Positions 35,715 through 44,193 of a DNA stretch of 49,714 bases are shown here, one piece after another. The stretch is from Syntrophaceae bacterium. Its GTDB lineage: Bacteria > Desulfobacterota > BSN033 > UBA1163. Positions within the stretch are counted from its first letter, which is position 1; each line of letters opens with the position of its first letter. The translations under genes were made by a program, and so were the position numbers. Below the pieces are notes generated by a model. That model made no database searches and was not told the DNA's origin. It saw only the letters and a program-made list of their open reading frames with translations. Where the stretch lies: NCBI GenBank assembly GCA_013388635.1, contig JACAEX010000101.1, forward strand, positions 1-49,714, read 5' to 3'.

Positions 35715-36254
35715 TCAGCTTTTCTTCGACATTCGGACAACGGTATCGATTACCTTCTGCAATCCATATCTCTCCACCAGTGACTCCAATCCGATCTCCA
35801 TCTCGTCCAGCTTCACTTCTTCTTCTACTTCCTCTTCCCTCTCTTCATAGGTCAGGGCATCATCGATACACCACTGCACACACAAGGGCTTTTCCTGTGG
35901 GGGGTCATCCTCACACATATCGCATTTTAAAGGAAGACTGGAATCGGGTTCTTTGAAAAGCTCTCTCGATGGGCAGGAGGCGCCGCAGAAGCTACATTCG
36001 TCATGCTCCACTTGGTCCAGTATGTAGGTGTTTCTGCCCGCACATTCGGCTGGGGTATAGTGGCTGGCCAACACCGGAACATAAATATTTCTCAATGGGT
36101 CAAAATGTACCCTTATCCTGGACCTCCCCGGGTTATTGCTGCTATATTTGGGGTTGGCGTGAAAGGCTGAGCAAATTACCTCGCACGCCCGGCAACCATT
36201 GCACTTCTCGACATCAATCTTGATCACTTTCACCTTTTTCTTCTTCTTTTCCAT
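35715..36254 (-). CDS. bamC: BamC-like ferredoxin subunit
   Basis: A 179-residue electron-transfer subunit with three cysteine-rich blocks: CNGCRACEVICSAFH (about residues 18-35), CSFCGASCPSREL and CDMCEDDPPQEKPLCVQWC (about 88-135). The spacing fits several [4Fe-4S] clusters. The C-terminus is acidic, then helical. ATG 36254 begins one base behind the bamB stop, with GAGAGGGAT before it; the in-frame codon at 36293 would lie inside bamB. It feeds the tungsten subunit in class II benzoyl-CoA reductase. Confidence 0.88.
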   Translation of the reverse strand: MEKKKKKVKVIKIDVEKCNGCRACEVICSAFHANPKYSSNNPGRSRIRVHFDPLRNIYVPVLASHYTPAECAGRNTYILDQVEHDECSFCGASCPSRELFKEPDSSLPLKCDMCEDDPPQEKPLCVQWCIDDALTYEEREEEVEEEVKLDEMEIGLESLVERYGLQKVIDTVVRMSKKS

Positions 36255-36255
36255 T

Positions 36256-38217
36256 TTATAAAATCCCTCTCCGTTCCAGATCTTCGCCAACATAATCCAA
36301 ACCCAACTGGTTCAATGTCTCTTTTGTGGGAACACCTTCGCTATTCCATCCCTTAAATTTATAATATTCATCTTGCAACTTGGCCTCATACTCTGGAAAC
36401 CTTTTCTTCCAATGGTCCTCCGGTGGACGCTCATCCTTTCTCTTCAAACCCCTTCTGATATTATTGACCCTGACCAAGTTTCGATTCCTCTTGGCTATTT
36501 TCCATAGTTCAGCTTCATCGATATCCAAGCCTGTTGCAGCCGAGATGATATGTGGGTAATTATTGATGTGGTACGGAGGCTTTATCGGAAATGATGACAG
36601 ACCAGCGCAGACCCCGGTGACGTCATCGATGTAGTGCATCGTCTCTTGCCATTCGACCAATTTACAAATTACATCAATGGGGGGGTAGAATGGGAATGCG
36701 TATTCTCCACGCGGCTCCCACTTAAGAATAAATTCCTTAAATTCCTTCTCATTGGCACGAGGCACCTGGATCCAATCCCTGACAAACTCTTCCCTCACAT
36801 CTTCCGGAAGAGGGGCCTGAGGGATCTGTCCTTCAATTTGGGTAATGTTCAATTTCTCTCCGGTGCCGTACATGAGATAATATAAAGGATTGAGCATCCC
36901 TAATTTAATGACCATCTGTTCATGCCTCTTGGTCGTGTTATGATCGTATGCCTCTGCCCCTTTTCCAATCTGACGAGCTGCCCAATAGACCCCATTGGCC
37001 AAGACATCTCCTATTCCTTCTCTCCGGACAATTTTCTCGAGTAGATAGAAGAATCTCTCCTCGTTATTGGAAGGAAATCCTGGCATGTCCTGGTCAGTCA
37101 AAATGCCAGCTTCGTAAAGTTCAACCGCAAAGGCCATCACCTGAGGTGTGGTAAATCCGTCTACTCCATACTCCTGAGCACGACCAACGATCTTAAAACC
37201 AAAAGCCAGGTCATCCGCCATGGCGGCCATGATATAGGTAAGCTTCGAATAGCATTTCATCATGTATCTATCCAGTTCTGGGTGGCGGATGATTCCTCCA
37301 CATCTCATCGGACAGTTATAGCAACTGATTAACCGTTCAACCGATTTATCTTGAACCTCTTCCCACCTCTTCTCTATCTCCGGCTTCCAAAAATCTGGCC
37401 TTCTTTGGCGGGCATTTCCCCATGAGAAGCTGGTCGTGTGCCAATTCTCATCTTTGACTGCCATCTCCTGTGGCGACCCGAGGGTGGCCAGGATGGGCGG
37501 TACTCCCTTAATAGGTTTCTCCCTCCGCCATTCTATGTATTTTAGAATTTCGTTGCAAAGCCCTATAAATTCTTCCGGCCGGGCAACATTGATATCCTTG
37601 GTTCCGCGAACGGCTATCGCCTTTAGGCCTTTGTCTCCCATCACAGCGCCCAACCCTAATCGGCTGGCACTTCTCATCATGTGCTCAATAGACGCAAAAT
37701 AGACTTTATGCTCACCGGCCAGGCCGATGGCCGCCACCTGGGCTTTCGGCTCCTTCAACTCCTGTCGGATAAGCTCGGCGGTTTCAAGAGCACCTTTACC
37801 CTGGAGATGACTGGCATCCCTGATTTCCACTTTGTCATTGTTTATCCACAGGTAAACCAGTTTGGGTGATCTCCCGCGGATGATCACCTTATCATAACCG
37901 GCATACTTCAATTCGGGTGCAAAAAACCCACCCATCATTGAATAGGCCATCAGCTGTGTCTGAGGAGAAAAGCTTGAAACAATGGTACGGTTGGCACCAG
38001 GAGCAGGTGTCCCGCATAAGAGACCGGTGCTGAATATGAGTAGATTATCAGGAGAAAAAGGCTCGATCTCAGGCGGAACCCTGTCCCATAATATCTTGGC
38101 ATTAGTACCCAAACCTCCGAGATGAAGTTCGGTTAACCTGGGGTCAGTCTCCACCCTTTCAATATTCCCCCGGGACAGATCAATTTCCAAATTATACCCT
38201 GTCTCTGCATACCTCAT
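36256..38217 (-). CDS. bamB: BamB-like tungsten aldehyde-oxidoreductase-family reductase
   Basis: A 653-residue tungsten-bis-pyranopterin enzyme of the aldehyde:ferredoxin oxidoreductase family, and closest in my recall to class II benzoyl-CoA reductase BamB. It matches from the first residues (MRYAETGYNLEIDLSRG) to the end (HWKKRFPEYE, VPTKETLNQLGLDYVGE). It has the [4Fe-4S] motif CYNCPMRCGG with a downstream VCAGLSSFP cysteine, the segment YMMKCYSKLTY (the tungsten-ligand cysteine region) and ENWHTTSFSWGNARQRR with a candidate proton-donor histidine. BamB reduces benzoyl-CoA to the cyclic diene; a paralogue acting on another acyl-CoA or aldehyde is possible. It is the first gene of the operon, with its own promoter. 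Confidence 0.85.
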   Translation of the reverse strand: MRYAETGYNLEIDLSRGNIERVETDPRLTELHLGGLGTNAKILWDRVPPEIEPFSPDNLLIFSTGLLCGTPAPGANRTIVSSFSPQTQLMAYSMMGGFFAPELKYAGYDKVIIRGRSPKLVYLWINNDKVEIRDASHLQGKGALETAELIRQELKEPKAQVAAIGLAGEHKVYFASIEHMMRSASRLGLGAVMGDKGLKAIAVRGTKDINVARPEEFIGLCNEILKYIEWRREKPIKGVPPILATLGSPQEMAVKDENWHTTSFSWGNARQRRPDFWKPEIEKRWEEVQDKSVERLISCYNCPMRCGGIIRHPELDRYMMKCYSKLTYIMAAMADDLAFGFKIVGRAQEYGVDGFTTPQVMAFAVELYEAGILTDQDMPGFPSNNEERFFYLLEKIVRREGIGDVLANGVYWAARQIGKGAEAYDHNTTKRHEQMVIKLGMLNPLYYLMYGTGEKLNITQIEGQIPQAPLPEDVREEFVRDWIQVPRANEKEFKEFILKWEPRGEYAFPFYPPIDVICKLVEWQETMHYIDDVTGVCAGLSSFPIKPPYHINNYPHIISAATGLDIDEAELWKIAKRNRNLVRVNNIRRGLKRKDERPPEDHWKKRFPEYEAKLQDEYYKFKGWNSEGVPTKETLNQLGLDYVGEDLERRGIL

Positions 38218-38253
38218 TTTTGTCCCCTCTAAATATCAGCTTGTTAATATTTT

Positions 38254-38293
38254 CACGTGTTCTCTTATACCAAAATTCTGATGCTTACATCAA
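38254..38293 (-). promoter_or_regulatory. bamB: Promoter and leader palindromes of the bam operon
   Basis: TTGATG (38288-38293, minus), an 18-base spacer and TATAAG (38264-38269), predicting a start near 38257. The -35 is inside the palindrome GATG-TAAG-CATC (38280-38291), and CACGTG (38254-38259) lies at the start point. Both are candidate regulator sites. AGAGGGG lies just before the bamB ATG. Confidence 0.6.
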
Positions 38294-38394
38294 GCGAAAA
38301 ACTTCTTTCTCGAATGTTTTCTTCCTACTCATACTATTTTATGTTTGTAAAAATCTAAACCTCTACCGATACCAATCCATTAATTCAGAAGGGC

Positions 38395-38835
38395 TCAATC
38401 CAGATGTTTACTGAGATTGATGAATGGGGAGCGGTCAAAACCGATCGCCTTGAAGAAAGAAAGCATGTCGCCGGCATCCCACCGAACAGAGGTATGGATG
38501 TCCCGGATCCCCTCCTTTTTAAAGAATGAAAAAAGGGTTTCAGCCAGGATTCGACCGATTCCGACTCCCATATGCCGTGGATGTACCCCTACCACTTCGA
38601 TCCAGCCGCTTTGTTCGAGACCGAAACCTTCTCTTTTGATCTCCCCGATGATAAAACCCACCACCTGACCGCCCTTTAGAGCAACAAAACCGATCCCATC
38701 TTGCTTCTTGAGACGATCCTCTACCGTCTGAACCCACTTCTTCGATACCTTTTTCTTCAATATGGATTCCTGGATGGCAACGATCTCAGAAACATCCTCC
38801 ACCCTGATCTTTCGGATTTTGGTCCCTTTCTCCAT
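38395..38835 (-). CDS. GNAT family N-acetyltransferase
   Basis: A 146-residue GNAT enzyme that would transfer an acetyl group from acetyl-CoA to an unidentified amine or lysine. The acetyl-CoA loop reads VHPRHMGVGIGR (about residue 94) and the N-terminal strand is IRKIRVEDV. I start at ATG 38835; the longer TTG start at 38850 would overlap the upstream DUF2080 gene by eight bases and remains possible. It may act in protein acetylation balanced by the sirtuin near the right end, which is speculation. Confidence 0.85.
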   Translation of the reverse strand: MEKGTKIRKIRVEDVSEIVAIQESILKKKVSKKWVQTVEDRLKKQDGIGFVALKGGQVVGFIIGEIKREGFGLEQSGWIEVVGVHPRHMGVGIGRILAETLFSFFKKEGIRDIHTSVRWDAGDMLSFFKAIGFDRSPFINLSKHLD

Positions 38836-38842
38836 CTTCTTC

Positions 38843-39040
38843 TCAATCAATCCGGATAATTTTTACGCGTCTCCCCACCCATTCCGGAGGAAGATAAACC
38901 CGACCGCTATTTCCGCTCTGCTTCACTTCCTTTTCGATCATCTCCTCACCGTAGATCTCAAACTTGGTTTTCCTGATGAACTGAGGTTCCCCGACCAGGG
39001 AGGAGGGGTCCGGATTCTTCTCTCTTTTTCTTGCCGTCAT
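38843..39040 (-). CDS. DUF2080-type small protein
   Basis: A 65-residue protein. The end (SGNSGRVYLPPEWVGRRVKII) matches the DUF2080 family, small proteins often annotated as transposon-encoded, with an AbrB/SpoVT-like beta fold that may bind DNA. ATG 39040 and GTG 39070 are both possible starts. It lies just upstream of the GNAT gene, whose start may overlap it, and is served by a consensus promoter. Confidence 0.65.
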   Translation of the reverse strand: MTARKREKNPDPSSLVGEPQFIRKTKFEIYGEEMIEKEVKQSGNSGRVYLPPEWVGRRVKIIRID

Positions 39041-39098
39041 TTCCACAATCCAACGGAGGCTAACATTCACAATTTAGTTACTATTTAGCTGTAATGTA

Positions 39099-39127
39099 TT
39101 TATAAATCGGGAGAAAAGATTTGTCAA
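39099..39127 (-). promoter_or_regulatory. Promoter of the DUF2080-GNAT unit
   Basis: TTGACA (39122-39127, minus), a 17-base spacer and TATAAA (39099-39104): near-perfect consensus, start near 39092. Confidence 0.8.
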
Positions 39128-39167
39128 GAAAAAAAAGTGAAGCATGGCTCAGACGACCATTTTTCGA

Positions 39168-39196
39168 TTGACGAGTCTAAGATTCTCTGATATGAG
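39168..39196 (+). promoter_or_regulatory. Promoter of the Bug-type gene
   Basis: TTGACG (39168-39173), a 17-base spacer and TATGAG (39191-39196). It is divergent from the DUF2080 promoter, about 40 bases away. Confidence 0.6.
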
Positions 39197-39268
39197 AAAT
39201 AGCATCGGAGCCCTTGGCTTTAGAGAAATCTAGCATCAGGAACTGTTTTAAAGAACGGAGGTTCTGAC

Positions 39269-40333
39269 ATGATGACCAGGAAAGAATTTCTCGAGGAAGT
39301 CATGAAGATGGCCAACCTCAAGGATTTAAAACAGGCTGATGATGCCGCGCGGGCTGTGATCTCACTTACAAAGTTGATCATCGGGCCAAAATTGTCAAAA
39401 AAGATCGCCAAGATCTCGCCGCCTGATCTTCGTGAAGGATGGGAATCGATCAAACCTGCTTTTCCCAAGAAACCGATTAAGATTATTACAGGTCCGGGGG
39501 GTGAGGATGCGGATGTCCGGAAAATTGCACCTTACGTTCAAAAATACCTCGGGGTGGATGTCCTAATTGAAAACATTATGGGTTTCTGGGGAAAGACCGC
39601 CTTCGAAAAATTTCAAACGATGGAGCCAGATGGTTATACCTTAATCAGCTATACCTTTCCGAGGAGCATCGTGATCGAAAACATGTCTCAAGCCAATTTT
39701 AGAACCAAGGATTTCACGCCGATCTTCGCCTGGTCCGCCGGGGAGCAGCTTCTGGTCGTTCCTCCCGACACTTATAAAACCTTTGATGAATTTCTGAGGG
39801 ATGCTAAGATCAAGACTATGACAGGAGCCATTCCGGTAAGAGGCGGAAATAGCCATCTCGCGGGACTTCTGTTGGCCGACGGTCTGGGGATTCATGTCAA
39901 CTGGATGCCCTATGAAGGTTCGGCTTCGAGCCTTGCCGCCCTGGCTCGAAGAGATGTTGATTTTACTATCTCCCTCGCTAATGCGCTCCCCTCCTGGATT
40001 AAGGCAGGAAAGATAAGGGTGCTCGCCATGCTTGCTGAGAGGCGTGGCCCTCTTGACCCCTCTTTTCAGAATATTCCAACCCTTAAAGAACTGGGGTATG
40101 ACATAGATTATGTAATGGTCAGACATGTGGTTGAAGCTCCGCCTAACACCCCAGCCCATATCGTAAGGATATTAGAGGATGCCTTTAACAAGGCGGCTAA
40201 CGAACCCGCCTATGTTGAATGGGCCAGGAAGAACAGCTTCTTCGTCGATCCTTTGAATGCCCAGGAATTATCTAAGGAGGTGGCAGAGGTTTATCCCAAG
40301 ATAGAAAAGTTCAAGGAGATTCTTAAGAAATGA
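39269..40333 (+). CDS. Bug/TctC-type binding protein with N-terminal DUF2267-like domain, no signal peptide
   Basis: A 354-residue protein. Residues from about 68 to the end match Bug (TctC) solute-binding proteins of tripartite tricarboxylate transport: KPIKIITGPGGEDADV, PDGYTLISYT, FTPIFAW, GGNSHLAGLLLA, and ALPSWIKAGKIRVLAM. Normally these are secreted and bind carboxylates, but here the first 60 residues (MTRKEFLEEVMKMANLKD, then ISPPDLREGW) lack any signal and resemble a DUF2267 domain. GGAGG lies seven bases before ATG 39269. It is monocistronic with its own promoter and opposite to the bam and respiratory operons. A cytoplasmic ligand sensor is my guess. Confidence 0.85.
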   Translation: MMTRKEFLEEVMKMANLKDLKQADDAARAVISLTKLIIGPKLSKKIAKISPPDLREGWESIKPAFPKKPIKIITGPGGEDADVRKIAPYVQKYLGVDVLIENIMGFWGKTAFEKFQTMEPDGYTLISYTFPRSIVIENMSQANFRTKDFTPIFAWSAGEQLLVVPPDTYKTFDEFLRDAKIKTMTGAIPVRGGNSHLAGLLLADGLGIHVNWMPYEGSASSLAALARRDVDFTISLANALPSWIKAGKIRVLAMLAERRGPLDPSFQNIPTLKELGYDIDYVMVRHVVEAPPNTPAHIVRILEDAFNKAANEPAYVEWARKNSFFVDPLNAQELSKEVAEVYPKIEKFKEILKK

Positions 40334-40363
40334 TATAATCTTTGATCTGAACGGAGGCTCAAC

Positions 40364-42427
40364 TCAAGAGCTCTTGGTTTGACCGTCCATCGACCTCTCG
40401 ATGAGTTCTGCAATGTCGTAGACCTTTACGGAGTCATCCTTTCCCCTCGCCTTGAGGCCATCTTCAAGCATGGTCAGACAGTAGGGGCAGGCCGTGGCAA
40501 TCACATTCGGCCCAAGGGCAAGGGCCTGATCCACCCGCATCTCGTTGATCCGTCTTCCCTGATGTTCCTCCATCCACATCCTTCCGCCTCCGCCGCCGCA
40601 GCAGAAGCTCCGGTCATGGGAGCGCTCCATCTCTTTTAAGGTCACACCAGGGATCGCCTTCAAGATGTGCCGCTGGGGCTCATAGATTTGATTATAGCGG
40701 CCCAGGTAACATGAATCGTGGTAGGTAACGATGAGACGGGATCCGTTGTGGAGGGTGATCTTTCTTTGATCCAATAAGGCTTTGAGGAGTTCTGTCTGGT
40801 GAATCACTTCGAAATTGCCGCCAAACTGGGGATATTCATTCTTCAACGTGTTATAACAGTGGGGGCAGGTGGTGAGGATCTTCTTGATCCGATACCGCTC
40901 AAAGGTCTCGATGTTCTTCTCGACAAGCATAGAATAAAGGTACTCGTTTCCCATCCGCCTGGCAGGATCACCACAACACCCTTCTTCCGGGCCGAGGATA
41001 CCGAAGGAAAGCCCCACCCGCTGAAGGATCTTCACCACTGCGATGGCGACCTTTTTATTCCGGTCATCAAATCCCTTAAAACATCCCGGAAAATACAGCC
41101 ATTCCACTTCAGGATTCTCGGCCAGGGTCTTTACTCCGAGGGCAGCGGCCCAGTCAGCTCTCTGAGATTTTTCAACTCCCCAAGGGTTGCTCTTTCTCTC
41201 CATCGCCCGAAAGACTTCCTTGAGTTCACCAGGGAACCGACTCTCCATCAGAACGCTGCTCCGCCTCATATCAATGATCTTGTCGAAGCCTGAGATAAAG
41301 ACCGGACACTGTTCATAACAGTTCAGACAGGCCGTGCAGGACCAGAGAGTATCCTCTGAAATCACCCCTCCCACCAGTGGAGATGGCTCAGCGGGAGGTA
41401 TCTGCTCTGTCGGAATGAGGGCCCCTCCCTGGGTGAGGAGATGGGCCTTGAGGTCCTGTATCAACTTCTTTGGATTGAGCGGCTTTTCACTCAGATGGGC
41501 CGGGCAGTTATCCTGGCACCTTCCGCATCGTGTGCAAGCCTCGAGATCAAGCAACTGTTTCCAGGTAAACTCCTTGATCTCTGAAACGCCGTAGGTTTCC
41601 GCTTCTTCAAAATTTGGGATGGGTCGCACAGCTCCCTTCGGTTTCAAGGATCGATAAAAAACATTGAGGGCAGAGAGATAGATGTGCTCGAGAGAGGAAC
41701 GGCTGACCACAATATATCCGAAGAAAGCAATCGCAGGGATGGCATGGATCAAAATCCTATGCCAGACCAGAAGTTCGTTCAATGGCTCGGAAGGCAGAAC
41801 GAGCATAAAACGAGGTAAGGCAGAACTGATTGGTGCCCATAGGAACGAATCGGGTGGAAGCCCTTCATTGCTCAGAGCAAACCGATAGCCCTTGACCAGG
41901 TAACCCGTGAGGAGAATGACCAGGACCCAGAGATATTTCAGGTGGTCATCGGGTTTCGAATCGAGCCGTGCCGGTTTAATAATAAAACGCCGGGTGACAG
42001 CCATCAGTCCCCCTAAGATTATCATACCTCCTCCAATCTCTGAGACAGACGAAGCAAAGAGGTAAATGCTCTGAGCCGGAGCGGTCAAACCGGTCAAGGG
42101 AGAGAAGACCCGAATCCCTTTCCCAAGAAAGAGGAGAAACGTCCCCCAGAAGATCAGAAAATGCATCGTCCCAGGATATCCTTCTCTCCAGAAACGTGCA
42201 TGGCCAAAGACTACAGAGAAAAAGGTCTTCAGTCTTTCAGAAATCCGGTCGGAACAATCTTCCTCCTTTCCAAGGCGCCATAAACGGTAATGCTGCTGTC
42301 GGAAGGTATAGACGAAAAGCCCGGCCAGTCCGATCAGGATGATGAGAGAGCCAATGCTGACCGGGTAGATCACATTCAGGAGATAAGCATTCTGTTTTGC
42401 CCAAAAGCTCAGATAGGTTGGATCCAC
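40364..42427 (-). CDS. Second EMO-type membrane FeS oxidoreductase
   Basis: A 687-residue paralogue of the protein at 27907-29922. It has NarI-like membrane helices (first 270 residues), the paired [4Fe-4S] motifs CTRCGRCQDNCP and CTACLNCYEQCP, then two CCG domains (FPGCFKGFDD..CCGDPARR, and HDSCYLGRYNQIY..FCCGGGGGRMW). The start is uncertain: GTG 42427 has GAGGGA at good distance, while a TTG at 42475 adds 16 residues. It is the last gene of the operon beginning with the molybdopterin protein, so it may pass quinol electrons to or from that complex. No etf gene lies next to it. Confidence 0.85.
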   Translation of the reverse strand: MDPTYLSFWAKQNAYLLNVIYPVSIGSLIILIGLAGLFVYTFRQQHYRLWRLGKEEDCSDRISERLKTFFSVVFGHARFWREGYPGTMHFLIFWGTFLLFLGKGIRVFSPLTGLTAPAQSIYLFASSVSEIGGGMIILGGLMAVTRRFIIKPARLDSKPDDHLKYLWVLVILLTGYLVKGYRFALSNEGLPPDSFLWAPISSALPRFMLVLPSEPLNELLVWHRILIHAIPAIAFFGYIVVSRSSLEHIYLSALNVFYRSLKPKGAVRPIPNFEEAETYGVSEIKEFTWKQLLDLEACTRCGRCQDNCPAHLSEKPLNPKKLIQDLKAHLLTQGGALIPTEQIPPAEPSPLVGGVISEDTLWSCTACLNCYEQCPVFISGFDKIIDMRRSSVLMESRFPGELKEVFRAMERKSNPWGVEKSQRADWAAALGVKTLAENPEVEWLYFPGCFKGFDDRNKKVAIAVVKILQRVGLSFGILGPEEGCCGDPARRMGNEYLYSMLVEKNIETFERYRIKKILTTCPHCYNTLKNEYPQFGGNFEVIHQTELLKALLDQRKITLHNGSRLIVTYHDSCYLGRYNQIYEPQRHILKAIPGVTLKEMERSHDRSFCCGGGGGRMWMEEHQGRRINEMRVDQALALGPNVIATACPYCLTMLEDGLKARGKDDSVKVYDIAELIERSMDGQTKSS

Positions 42428-42523
42428 GTCAATCCCTCGAACCGGAAATAAGAGAATTCTAAAAACCCATCTCAATGCTCTCTTGAGAAGAGATATCTGG
42501 GCATTTTCAGATATCCGCTGCTA

Positions 42524-42742
42524 CTAAGGTGATAAAGGTAAAAGTTTGGGGTAAAACAGGGTCAAATGGGCAACGAAGAATGCCGTCAACACAACCCCTA
42601 CAACCCCAAGCGCCCACCTCACGAACCGGTCATATTTTGGACGAAATCCCACATCCAAAATCGTCAGTCTAACAGCCAGGAAAAGGCAATAAATCACCCC
42701 CATCAGAATCAACACTTCAATCACAATGGCGATCGCCCTCAC
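42524..42742 (-). CDS. Small two-helix membrane protein
   Basis: A 72-residue protein with two transmembrane segments (about residues 2-23 and 39-63), the loop FRPKYDRFVRW between, and a short C-terminal tail. GTG 42742 is chosen because GGAGG lies seven bases before it; GTG 42763 is an alternative. It sits between the NrfD-type gene and the second EMO gene, so it may be an accessory subunit. I do not recognise the family. Confidence 0.6.
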   Translation of the reverse strand: MRAIAIVIEVLILMGVIYCLFLAVRLTILDVGFRPKYDRFVRWALGVVGVVLTAFFVAHLTLFYPKLLPLSP

Positions 42743-42804
42743 TCTTCTCCCTCCGTATCGCACCTCCCGATCTTCTTGAGGGAACCTCTAATAATTCCCG
42801 ATCC

Positions 42805-42897
42805 GTCACTCCCGCCCCGTATTAAGTACGGGGTAAACTCCGGCGGGAGTCCAGTCATTTCAAAACCCTCTGGATTCCTGCTTTCGCAGGAATGACC
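42805..42897. repeat. Compound dispersed repeat
   Basis: Two adjoining hairpins: ACTCCCGCC / GGCGGGAGT with an inner CCCCGTA / TACGGGG, then TTCCTGC-TTTC-GCAGGAA (42875-42892). The last is a form widely seen as an intergenic repeat. It fills most of the gap between the small membrane gene and the NrfD gene and could weaken readthrough. Confidence 0.65.
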
Positions 42898-42973
42898 ATT
42901 TTAGAGGTAGCCTTGAATCTTAACACGGTCTCATCGTCGTTCATCTCTGGTCAACTCATCATCTGTCAGCTGA

Positions 42974-44182
42974 TCAGGGTCCCGCCCCACCAACCGTCCC
43001 CGGACTTGCTGAAGGCGTCTCACCAGCCCTCGCGGGCAGAATTTCAAGATATCTGAGACCAAGAACAAACAGGAGTACCACAATGAAGACAATGCTCAGG
43101 CTGAGCAGGGTCTCCCAGGGAGTGATCGGAAAGATCCCTGGCTCTCCCCATGGCCCTTCGACTCTGCCCGGAAAAAATGGCTGAGGGTGAGCTGTTCCCG
43201 GTATGACCAAGGCCGCCCTCTCTCCAAAGACCCCTATGACCACGGAGGCCGCAGCGCAAACCACCCCCCTCAGGGTCTTCTTCGTCCTCGGATGAGTAAG
43301 GAGGATCAAGGGTAAAGCGATCCCCATGCCAATTTGAAAGATCCAGAAAATCCACCAGTAGTCTCCGGTGAAAAGATAAACGGTCGCCTCCCGGTTTGGA
43401 AAGTAGAGATGGGTCAATTTATCAGTAAAGACCATCACCAGGAGGATCACAATGATACTGGCCAAAAGCCTTCCGAGCGAAAAGATCAATTCGTCCTGAA
43501 AGGCTCTCCGGGTCAGCTTGAAGGTGACCACGGCCGTCAGGATGATCAACGATGTCCCTGAGGTAAGAGCTGCGGTCAGAAACTCAAATGGTTTGATGGG
43601 TGAGAAATAAATCTCCCTGTTCCCGATCAGCCCGAAGATGGCCCCTGTTCCCATATGGACAGCAACTGCCCAGAAGACATCGACGGTTCCAACGATAGAG
43701 GCCAACCGTTTCTTCCCTTCGAAGATCAACCAGAGATAGACCAGCATGAGCGTAATGTATCCCGTGTAAAAAATGGAGTTGATGGCAAAGAGGGAGGTCA
43801 TGTTGTTGAGGTAGAAGTACATGAAGAGGCGCCATGCCTTCTCAGGCCTGCCCAGATCTACCATCACAAATAACATGGCTCCCACCATGAGCAGGATTCC
43901 CATGAAGACGGCCATTCTGCCGATGGGCTCGTAGATCTCGCGTTTGAACACGTAACTGAGGGATGAGATGATGATCGCGCCAGCGCTGAGGCCAATGAAG
44001 TAGATGTAGAACGTGATGAGCTGCCCCCACGGGATGATGTTGCTGACCCCCCAAACCTGTTGGCCCTGGAGGTAGGCCACCAGGAAACTCATGATGAAGA
44101 CCGCGACCATCACGCCCAACAGGACGACGAGAATCTTATAGCCCTTGGATGTCCCTTCAATCGTTGAATAGTTCTGTACCAT
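42974..44182 (-). CDS. NrfD/PsrC-type quinone-reactive membrane subunit
   Basis: A 402-residue integral membrane protein with about ten helices, the length and pattern of NrfD/PsrC/QrcD subunits (segments WGQLITFYIYFIGLSAGAI and DLGRPEKAWRLF). It binds quinol without heme and connects to an FeS subunit. It lies directly behind the FeS gene (11 bases). The C-terminal tail is rich in Gly, Pro and Ala. Confidence 0.9.
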   Translation of the reverse strand: MVQNYSTIEGTSKGYKILVVLLGVMVAVFIMSFLVAYLQGQQVWGVSNIIPWGQLITFYIYFIGLSAGAIIISSLSYVFKREIYEPIGRMAVFMGILLMVGAMLFVMVDLGRPEKAWRLFMYFYLNNMTSLFAINSIFYTGYITLMLVYLWLIFEGKKRLASIVGTVDVFWAVAVHMGTGAIFGLIGNREIYFSPIKPFEFLTAALTSGTSLIILTAVVTFKLTRRAFQDELIFSLGRLLASIIVILLVMVFTDKLTHLYFPNREATVYLFTGDYWWIFWIFQIGMGIALPLILLTHPRTKKTLRGVVCAAASVVIGVFGERAALVIPGTAHPQPFFPGRVEGPWGEPGIFPITPWETLLSLSIVFIVVLLFVLGLRYLEILPARAGETPSASPGTVGGAGP

Positions 44183-44193
44183 CTTTCAGCTCT

